NCBI GenBank assembly: GCA_947371715.1
Contig: CANBQQ010000139.1
Location: 1 to 7,882, forward strand
DNA length: 7,882 bases
Direction of reading: 5' to 3'
Source: Flavipsychrobacter stenotrophus
GTDB lineage: Bacteria; Bacteroidota; Bacteroidia; Chitinophagales; Chitinophagaceae
A model generated the notes under the pieces. It was not told the DNA's origin and searched no databases. It saw nothing but the letters and a program-made list of their open reading frames with translations. Shown in pieces: positions 1 through 4,445 of this stretch (positions are counted from its first letter, which is position 1; every line of letters starts with the position of its first letter). Made by a program: the position numbers and the translations under genes.

Positions 1-147
1 ACCAAGGTTACCCTTCATGTCATTAAGCGCCACGTTCACGATGGTGGTATCTACTATCTCCAGCAATGCGCAGAAGATAGCTGTGATCGTAATGATCACC
101 CGTCGCGAGCCGTATTCAACTAAAGACTCTGTTTGTTGCATTAACAT
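1..147 (-). CDS. DHA2/EmrB-type MFS drug efflux permease, N-terminal fragment (cut by window edge)
   Basis: Only the first 49 codons are in the window; the gene runs off the left edge. The translation begins MLMQQTESLVEYGSRR and enters a first membrane helix containing LLEIVDTTIVNVALNDM, the TM1 signature of the 14-helix DHA2 family (an acidic residue before TTIVNVAL). Members are inner-membrane proton antiporters that pair with an EmrA adaptor and an outer-membrane channel to expel drugs; the adaptor and channel genes lie upstream on the same strand. The start could be the ATG at 147 or the one at 141. Neither has a convincing Shine-Dalgarno site, so 147 is a choice of the longer frame. It follows the adaptor gene after a 380-bp gap filled with repeats, which is unusual for this normally tight pair. 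The family call is firm; substrate and integrity of the rest cannot be judged. Confidence 0.85.
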   Translation of the reverse strand, partial: MLMQQTESLVEYGSRRVIITITAIFCALLEIVDTTIVNVALNDMKGNLG

Positions 148-199
148 AACTTCATAATTCTAAATTTCCACTTAATGCTTTCTTTCATTGGCCTGTTTC

Positions 200-234
200 G
201 AATGTCATGGTGAGGTACTCGAACCACGGCATTC
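200..234. repeat. Hairpin in first 59-bp repeat copy
   Basis: GAATGTCATGGT (200-211) faces ACCACGGCATTC (223-234) as a 12-bp stem with two imperfect positions and an 11-nt loop. Read as minus-strand RNA, one of these becomes a G-U pair. The stem is followed by no T tract on either strand, so it is not a canonical terminator. Confidence 0.6.
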
Positions 235-289
235 GCATTGGACGTATTCGTTTTGTATGCGCTCACCACACACTCTCCTCCATCTGAAG

Positions 290-305
290 GTGCCAGCTAC
301 GGCAC
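290..305. repeat. Small hairpin in core of the composite repeat
   Basis: GTGCC (290-294) and GGCAC (301-305) form a perfect 5-bp, GC-rich stem around a 6-nt loop (AGCTAC). It is short and could occur by chance; it is listed because it sits between the larger stems of the module. Confidence 0.35.
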
Positions 306-344
306 TAGCGAAGCTCTGTACCCGGGGGAGGTGGTTACCATCGG

Positions 345-365
345 GGCGTAGTCCCTTTGTACGCC
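345..365. repeat. Hairpin at right edge of composite repeat core
   Basis: GGCGTA (345-350) pairs perfectly with TACGCC (360-365) around a 9-nt loop (GTCCCTTTG). It directly abuts the second 59-bp repeat, which starts at 366 with its own stem, giving two stacked hairpins in a row. Confidence 0.45.
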
Positions 366-400
366 GAATGTCATGGTGTGCTTGCCGAACCACGACATTC
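366..400. repeat. Hairpin in second 59-bp repeat copy
   Basis: GAATGTCATGGT (366-377) pairs with ACCACGACATTC (389-400): a 12-bp stem with a single A-C mismatch, which is a G-U wobble in minus-strand RNA, so the stem is fully paired in the sense of the operon transcript. The loop differs from the first copy. No T tract follows on the minus strand. Confidence 0.65.
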
Positions 401-436
401 GCACAGGACGTATTCGTTTTGTATCACTAACAACTC

Positions 437-522
437 AATCCGTGTAATCCCTACTAATAAATGATTCAGACTAACCACACATCTGTGTAATCTGTGTAAT
501 CCGCCTAATCCGTGATTCAGAC
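437..522. repeat. Low-complexity 'TAATCCGTG' intergenic repeat
   Basis: The stretch is built from variants of AATCCGTGTAATCC and TAATCTGTG, with the 10-mer TGATTCAGAC occurring at 462-471 and again at 513-522 (51 bp apart). This text ends only a few bases beyond the adaptor stop codon. From general familiarity, similar runs (CTGAATCACGGATTA on the other strand) are scattered between genes in many Bacteroidota genomes; I cannot verify that here. No function is evident. Confidence 0.55.
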
Positions 523-527
523 AATAC

Positions 528-1646
528 TTAATCCAAATGCACATCAACATCCACATTCAATCCCGGACGCAAATCTTTCAGATATTGATCATCCATGGTA
601 AACTCTATTTTTATAGGCAGACGCTGAACTGTCTTTACGAAGTTACCCGATGCATTATCCGGAGGCAGCAACGCAAAACGTGAACCGGTAGCCGGAGACA
701 ATGAAGTAACCTTTGCCTGGAAATCGTGACCAGGGTAAGCATCAATATGTACTACCACTTTCTGACCTACATGTATCTTTTCAAGCTGCGTTTCTTTAAA
801 GTTGGCAACTACCCATGGAGCACCTGCGCCTACCACTGTGAATAAAGACTGACCAGCTGACAAGAACTGACCTACCTGCGCATTGATCTTAGATACAACA
901 CCATCGCTTGGAGCAAGTATTGCTGTGTAAGAAAGATTCAATTTTGCATTTTCAAGATCTGCCTGGCGCTGCTGTATAGTAGCGTTAGCCACACCTATCT
1001 GCTGGCTGGTAGCGTTGCTCTGCGATGTTGCAGCACTTGTCTGGCGCATAGCGGCATTCTTCTGTCCGCGCAATACTGCCAACTGGCGCTCTGCACTTTG
1101 TTTTGCAGCTTCAGCCTGTTCAAACTGCTGCTGAGTGATCGAATGGTCTTTGATCAAATTAGCATAACGGTCGTAGTCCTGACTAGCACGACGCAGCGTT
1201 ACCTGTGCAGCTTCTATCTGTGCGTCCACAGTGGTTATGTTGGCTTCGTAAGAAGCAATGTTAGCTTTAGATGAGCTGGTATTAGCCTGCGCAACACCAA
1301 GATTGTTTTGTGCTGCTGTAAGTGCTGCCTGGGCCTGCTCTACTGCTATTGTACCTGCGCGATTATCTAATATAACCAATGTATCGCCTGCCTTTACCTT
1401 CTGGTTATCCTTTACACGGATCTCGGTTACATAACCCGATATGCGTGGTATTACCGGGCTGATGCTGGCATCTAACTGCGCATCATCGGTTTCTTCATGG
1501 TGCTGTGAGTGTATATATTTGGTCAAGCCAAATCCACCACCTACTACCACCAGTGCTGCAAGCACTATAATAAAGCCTTTACTCTTTTTCTTAGGTGCTT
1601 CGGCTTCAGGTGTTTGCTGTGCTGTATTTATTTCGTTCTGTGCCAT
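528..1646 (-). CDS. emrA: EmrA/HlyD-family periplasmic adaptor (membrane fusion protein) of MFS efflux pump
   Basis: The 372-residue protein joins an inner-membrane MFS pump to a TolC-type channel. A charged N-terminus is followed by one membrane anchor at about 24-45 (GFIIVLAALVVVGGGFGLTKYI). TDDAQLDASISPVIPRISGYV (about 53-73) opens the first half of the lipoyl-like domain. A long Ala/Gln-rich alpha-helical hairpin spans about 100-240. The second lipoyl half (ILAPSDGVVSKINAQVGQ) begins near 243, followed by a beta-barrel with VANFKETQLEKIHVGQKV. The C-terminal block FALLPPDNASGNFVKTVQRLPIKI near 325-347 is a hallmark of the EmrA branch rather than RND adaptors. Length is normal. It starts 58 bp after the TolC-like stop codon, and the matching pump begins 380 bp downstream. 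No Shine-Dalgarno is visible before the ATG at 1646, as is usual in this phylum. The substrate cannot be told from sequence. Confidence 0.95.
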   Translation of the reverse strand: MAQNEINTAQQTPEAEAPKKKSKGFIIVLAALVVVGGGFGLTKYIHSQHHEETDDAQLDASISPVIPRISGYVTEIRVKDNQKVKAGDTLVILDNRAGTIAVEQAQAALTAAQNNLGVAQANTSSSKANIASYEANITTVDAQIEAAQVTLRRASQDYDRYANLIKDHSITQQQFEQAEAAKQSAERQLAVLRGQKNAAMRQTSAATSQSNATSQQIGVANATIQQRQADLENAKLNLSYTAILAPSDGVVSKINAQVGQFLSAGQSLFTVVGAGAPWVVANFKETQLEKIHVGQKVVVHIDAYPGHDFQAKVTSLSPATGSRFALLPPDNASGNFVKTVQRLPIKIEFTMDDQYLKDLRPGLNVDVDVHLD

Positions 1647-1704
1647 ATATGTTTGTGTTATTCGTTTATGTTTTGAGTGATGTGTTATTTCTTACTATCT
1701 GCTA

Positions 1705-3069
1705 TTATCTTGTTGCCTGAAAGTCGTCTGCCAATGTACCGGCGGTCTGCTGCAGCTTCTTGTAGGCTACAACGGCATCAGCCTTTGCAAATGTATAGTT
1801 CAGTTTTGCCTGTAGCTGTGCAACGTCGGCATCCAGCAGATCTGTTGTGTTCACCAGATGATTATCGTACTTATTCTTGGTTATGCGGTAATTCTCATTG
1901 GCCTGTTCAATTGCCTTTGCATATACATCTATCTTTCTGCGGCTTAATATATAATTCTGATAAGCCTGATTGATCTGCAGATGTAAGCGATCATTCATCA
2001 ATTCTTCTGAAGCCTGCAACTGGTGCAAACGGGCAGTAGCCACATTTACCTTAGCCCCTGTCTTCCAGATAGTACCCAGGTTATATTGCAATCCAACACC
2101 TACATTCAGTGCTGCTTTCAACGTAAGCACATCAGGTACATAAGCACCAATGTAGCCACCGGTCAATGCCACACCCGGATAATACTCACCCTTGGTAGCT
2201 TTGATACCCGCCATTGCAGCCTTCTCCTTAAATCCAAGAGACTGCAGGTCTTTCCTGTTCTTTAATGCAGATACTTCCCAGTTGGCAATTGTACCATCTT
2301 CATATTGTTTAGCATATGCCGCAGAGTCAGGGATCAGCTGAGCATCTTCAGGTAAACCCAGCATCAGGTTCATATTGATACACGCAATGTTATAATTGTT
2401 TTGTGCATCAAGCAAGGTCAGTTCAATGTTTGACTGCTGCAACTGCACCTTCAACAGATCGTTGCGCGCTATCAAACCATTCTTTTCCAGGTTAGAAAAA
2501 TCTGCTACGCGCTGTTCCTGCTGCTTCAAATTTTCTTTGATAAGATCAATGGTCTTCAGTGACTTGTATAGATTACTGTAAGCATTGATGGTGTTCTGTA
2601 TTACTTCTTCCTTGTCAGTTTCCGCGTCCAGTTTCGCTGCTTGCTCCAGGTACTTTGCAGACTCTACGCCGTATTTGATACGCAGGCCTGAGAACAAAGG
2701 CATGCTAGCTGTAGCCATGGCATACGCAGCCTGCTCTACTTTGATACCTGATGAAGAACCCGATGTTTTGGCAGTATCTGAAGATGAACTACCCGGCAAT
2801 TTTACCTTAAGATCGATAGTTGGATTATTCAACCTCAGATAAGTTGCCGAAACTTTAAGGTCTGGCAAATGATTATTCCACATTTCATGCCTGTTGGCCA
2901 CTGCCTCATCTACTTTTGCCGCGCTAAGCTTTAATTCCTTGCTGTTCTTAAGGCTAAGATCAATAGCCTCGGTCATGGAAAGGTTCCTGGTGGTTTGTGC
3001 TGAAACATTACCGCCGGCTATAATGGCCAGCGCTGCGGTAATACTCAGTTTATATATGCTATTACTCAT
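1705..3069 (-). CDS. TolC-family outer-membrane efflux channel
   Basis: The 454-residue protein is the outer-membrane exit duct of the efflux system. A Sec signal peptide covers residues 1-24 (Lys, then hydrophobic ITAALAIIAGG) with a likely signal peptidase I site after NVSA; there is no lipobox cysteine. The mature part shows the duplicated outer-membrane efflux protein (OEP) organisation. The first repeat, about 28-225, starts with LSMTEAIDLSLKNSKELKLS; the second, about 245-450, ends in TTDLLDADVAQLQAKLNYTFAKADAVVAYKKLQQTAGTL, a typical closing helix of the family. A Ser/Gly-rich stretch near 93-108 (GSSSSDTAKTSGSSSG) probably forms a surface loop or linker. The start overlaps the end of the TetR gene by 8 nt (ATGAGTAA), which points to translational coupling and co-transcription. 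Downstream, the adaptor follows after 58 bp. Family and role are confident; the transported compound is unknown. Confidence 0.95.
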   Translation of the reverse strand: MSNSIYKLSITAALAIIAGGNVSAQTTRNLSMTEAIDLSLKNSKELKLSAAKVDEAVANRHEMWNNHLPDLKVSATYLRLNNPTIDLKVKLPGSSSSDTAKTSGSSSGIKVEQAAYAMATASMPLFSGLRIKYGVESAKYLEQAAKLDAETDKEEVIQNTINAYSNLYKSLKTIDLIKENLKQQEQRVADFSNLEKNGLIARNDLLKVQLQQSNIELTLLDAQNNYNIACINMNLMLGLPEDAQLIPDSAAYAKQYEDGTIANWEVSALKNRKDLQSLGFKEKAAMAGIKATKGEYYPGVALTGGYIGAYVPDVLTLKAALNVGVGLQYNLGTIWKTGAKVNVATARLHQLQASEELMNDRLHLQINQAYQNYILSRRKIDVYAKAIEQANENYRITKNKYDNHLVNTTDLLDADVAQLQAKLNYTFAKADAVVAYKKLQQTAGTLADDFQATR

Positions 3070-3700
3070 TGGTAATCATTTGTTTAAAAAGGTTCTTTAA
3101 ATGTGTGCTTAACTTCTTTCTTATATGGCGCTGAAACTCCATGTCGTCCATGTGCTCCATATTATTGAGTGTTCGGTAAAAGTGCTGAGAGGTGAGCATC
3201 TGGCTAACAGTACCAACCATGGTGGTCATCATCAGCACTATATCAATGTTCTTTTTGAATGCACCTGTTTTTTGCCCTTCCTGTATCAACGTCCTTATTG
3301 ATTCCAGGTTCTTCTTTTTCAGTTCGTGAATAAGTGCCGCAACGGGGGTATGCTTATTGATCATCTGTTCCCTCATCATGATCTTATGAAACTGCTGCTG
3401 ATGAATGAATTTATCTACATAATCATCAATAAGAATATTCACCTTTTGAATGGGTGTAATACTCTTGTCCTGCAACAGGTTCTCTACCTTGAGCTTGATA
3501 TTGACCGTTCTTTCTTCGAATACAGCCTCCATCAGTTTTTCTTTGGAACCAAAATAATACGATATCATCGCCACATTCACATCAGCCTCCTGGGCAATAT
3601 CCCTCACCGATGCGCCGTCAAAACCCTTTTCAGCAAACAGCTTCTCAGCAGCGTTAATGATCGCTATCTGTTTTTCGCTATATTCTATTGGAGTTCTCAT
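3062..3700 (-). CDS. TetR/AcrR-family transcriptional regulator of the efflux operon
   Basis: From the ATG at 3700 the protein has 212 residues. Residues about 8-55 form the TetR DNA-binding domain: QIAIINAAEKLFAEKGFDGASVRDIAQEADVNVAMISYYFGSKEKL, with the helix-turn-helix at about 31-50 and the YYFGSKEKL closing motif. The remainder is an all-helical ligand/dimer domain, too variable to predict a ligand. A longer frame starts at a TTG (3739), but that would translate through the promoter and the 18-bp tandem repeat, so the ATG at 3700 is preferred. As first gene of the operon it overlaps the channel gene by 8 nt. The inferred job is autorepression and repression of the downstream efflux genes, released by a bound toxic ligand. 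This is the usual mode for regulators in such a position, but it has not been shown here. Confidence 0.93.
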   Translation of the reverse strand: MRTPIEYSEKQIAIINAAEKLFAEKGFDGASVRDIAQEADVNVAMISYYFGSKEKLMEAVFEERTVNIKLKVENLLQDKSITPIQKVNILIDDYVDKFIHQQQFHKIMMREQMINKHTPVAALIHELKKKNLESIRTLIQEGQKTGAFKKNIDIVLMMTTMVGTVSQMLTSQHFYRTLNNMEHMDDMEFQRHIRKKLSTHLKNLFKQMITNE

Positions 3701-3708
3701 TTCGGACA

Positions 3709-3740
3709 CAAAACTAAACAAACGTTTAAAACTAAACAAA
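3709..3740 (-). promoter_or_regulatory. Candidate Bacteroidota-type promoter of the tetR-tolC-emrA operon
   Basis: Read on the minus strand, TTTG (3740-3737) and TAGTTTTG (3716-3709) match the TTTG / TAnnTTTG consensus of the Bacteroidota housekeeping sigma factor with a 20-nt spacer. Only 8 nt separate the TAnnTTTG box from the ATG at 3700, so the transcript would have a very short leader or be nearly leaderless. That is the main reason for caution. The whole promoter lies inside the 18-bp tandem repeat. Confidence 0.5.
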
Positions 3741-3746
3741 CGTTTA
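3711..3746. promoter_or_regulatory. Perfect 18-bp tandem repeat, candidate TetR operator
   Basis: AAACTAAACAAACGTTTA occurs twice without a gap or mismatch (3711-3728 and 3729-3746). Each unit contains the inverted repeat TAAAC-AAAC-GTTTA and the 8-bp palindrome AAACGTTT. The 18-bp period places two sites on nearly the same DNA face, which would suit two cooperatively bound dimers. The location over the candidate -33 and -7 boxes of the TetR gene fits an autoregulatory operator. Binding is inferred from position and symmetry. Confidence 0.65.
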
Positions 3747-3749
3747 ATT

Positions 3750-3766
3750 AATTTATCGGATAAATT
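3750..3766. promoter_or_regulatory. 17-bp palindrome in the tetR / sigma-factor divergent region
   Basis: AATTTATC (3750-3757) and GATAAATT (3759-3766) are perfect inverted repeats around one central G. The site lies just upstream of the candidate TetR-operon -33 box and about 30 bp before the TAnnTTTG-like box facing the sigma gene. It differs in sequence from the 18-bp repeat, so it may bind another regulator, or it may be an AT-rich coincidence. Confidence 0.4.
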
Positions 3767-3795
3767 TTTGCTAATAACACTATAGCAAAAGCCTA

Positions 3796-3803
3796 TACTT
3801 TTG
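3796..3803 (+). promoter_or_regulatory. Possible -7 box for the ECF sigma-factor gene
   Basis: TACTTTTG matches TAnnTTTG on the plus strand. The nearest upstream TTTG (3767-3770) is 25 nt away, longer than the usual 19-21, so the match is incomplete. It would give a leader of roughly 65-75 nt to the sigma reading frame. No better candidate is visible nearer the gene. Confidence 0.3.
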
Positions 3804-3808
3804 GAAGA

Positions 3809-3823
3809 AATTGATTTTCAATT
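3809..3823. promoter_or_regulatory. Short AT-rich inverted repeat downstream of the candidate sigma promoter
   Basis: AATTGA (3809-3814) and TCAATT (3818-3823) are perfect 6-bp arms around TTT. If transcription starts after the box at 3796-3803, this dyad lies at the very start of the transcript or acts as an operator. The low complexity makes chance occurrence quite possible. Confidence 0.25.
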
Positions 3824-3877
3824 ATTTGCATTCGCTGCGTCATTTCTGATAATGATAACTTAATTTTAGACCAATAA

Positions 3878-3952
3878 ATCCTGTATCATATCAGCGAATT
3901 ACTGACGCAATTAAGGAAAGGTGATGAAAGTGCTTTCAGACAACTGGTAGAA
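3878..3952 (+). other. In-frame N-terminal coding extension of the ECF sigma factor without a standard start codon
   Basis: These 25 codons lie between an in-frame TAA (3875-3877) and the first ATG of the sigma gene. They read I-LYHISELLTQLRKGDESAFRQLVE, which continues directly into MYQQK. The segment KGDESAFRQLVEMYQQKV is the normal first helix of ECF sigma region 2, so it is almost certainly part of the ancestral protein. No ATG, GTG or TTG occurs in frame. CTG at 3881 or ATC at 3878 would give 187-188 residues, a normal length for the family. Either one of these rare codons is used or the 5' end is mutated. Confidence 0.6.
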
Positions 3953-4444
3953 ATGTACCAGCAGAAAGTGCTTAACACCGCTGTGGGCATGGTCCAGGAT
4001 ATGGGTGCGGCAGAAGACATATCTCAGGAAGTATTTGTAACTGTTTATAAGAATATTCTATCGTTTAAGGAACAATCGTCGCTCTCTACGTGGATATACA
4101 GGATAACCGTAAATAAGTGTCTGGACCACCTGCGCACCAAAACCCGCCAGAAAAGAGGAGGACTGTTATCTCAACTATTCAACCGGGCAGACGGCACTCT
4201 CCCCGACAACCCCGACTTCGTGCACCCTGGCGTGGTACTCGAAAACCGCGAAAAAGCCAAATACCTCTTCAAAGCGATAAATACACTACCCGAAAACCAA
4301 CGGACAGTATTTGTATTGGTTCACATAGAAGATCTTCCTCAGAAGGAAGTAGCCGAAATAATGAATATGACCGTAAAAGCTATTGAATCACTTTTGCAAA
4401 GGGCTAAGGCTAATTTGAGGAAGGTGTTGGGAGAGATGAGGTAA
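3953..4444 (+). CDS. ECF (group IV) sigma-70 family RNA polymerase sigma factor; true start probably upstream
   Basis: The frame from the only standard start codon (ATG 3953) gives 163 residues; homology implies that the real protein begins about 25 codons earlier. Region 2 shows GAAEDISQEVFVTVYKNI (about 18-35), followed by the aromatic STWIYRITVNKCLDHLR strand-opening and -10 recognition stretch (45-61). A poorly conserved linker holds KTRQKRGG. Region 4 begins at LPENQRTVFVLVHIEDLPQ (112-130), with the helix-turn-helix KEVAEIMNMTVKAIESLLQRAKANLRKVL (131-159) for the -35 element. With the ATG start the first helix of region 2 would be lost, which would probably impair core binding. ECF factors usually sit beside an anti-sigma gene. 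None follows here: the stop codon is one base from that of a convergent histidine kinase. The regulon is unknown. Confidence 0.85.
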   Translation: MYQQKVLNTAVGMVQDMGAAEDISQEVFVTVYKNILSFKEQSSLSTWIYRITVNKCLDHLRTKTRQKRGGLLSQLFNRADGTLPDNPDFVHPGVVLENREKAKYLFKAINTLPENQRTVFVLVHIEDLPQKEVAEIMNMTVKAIESLLQRAKANLRKVLGEMR

Positions 4445-4445
4445 C

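Larger units (their letters stand above)
200..424. repeat. Composite structured repeat module (two 59-bp repeats flanking a hairpin-rich core)
   Basis: Two copies of a 59-bp sequence in the same orientation (200-258 and 366-424, offset 166) bracket a 107-bp core. They match at 51 of 59 positions by hand count. Differences cluster in the hairpin loop, while the stem and the 3' tail (GACGTATTCGTTTTGTAT) are kept. The core holds two further hairpins (290-305 and 345-365). Conserved stems, variable loops, paired copies and a position between operon genes resemble REP/BIME-type extragenic elements. No transposase or RAYT gene is visible. The class assignment is inference. Confidence 0.6.
148..527. 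other. 380-bp gene-free gap inside the efflux operon, filled with repeats
   Basis: This stretch separates the adaptor stop codon (528) from the pump start codon (147). It contains a pair of 59-bp direct repeats with internal hairpins (200-258 and 366-424), two smaller hairpins between them, and a second low-complexity repeat (437-522). Short open frames exist on both strands, but they run through the repeats, have no ribosome binding site and encode nothing recognisable. I see no TAnnTTTG promoter box facing the pump gene and no hairpin followed by a T tract. Read-through from the upstream promoter is the simplest way for the pump to be expressed. Confidence 0.8.

Noticed and set aside
205..556. 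Short minus-strand frames (62 and 61 codons) in the adaptor-pump gap, both containing a similar IQNEYV-CECRGS segment.
   Set aside because: The shared peptide is simply the translation of the 59-bp direct repeat. The frames pass through hairpins and low-complexity repeat, and have no ribosome binding site or recognisable domain.
3701..3739. Longer TetR reading frame starting at TTG 3739, adding 13 residues.
   Set aside because: The added residues are the translation of the tandem repeat and promoter (FSFKRLFSF). The ATG at 3700 sits at the normal distance before the DNA-binding domain.
3326..3751. Plus-strand frame of 141 codons opposite the TetR gene.
   Set aside because: It is the antisense shadow of a clear TetR coding sequence and has no recognisable domain.
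3924..3950. ATG at 3924 preceded by a good purine-rich AAGGAAAGG stretch, as a possible start for the sigma factor.
   Set aside because: It is out of frame with the sigma gene and stops after eight codons. It could be a tiny leader peptide, but there is nothing to support that.
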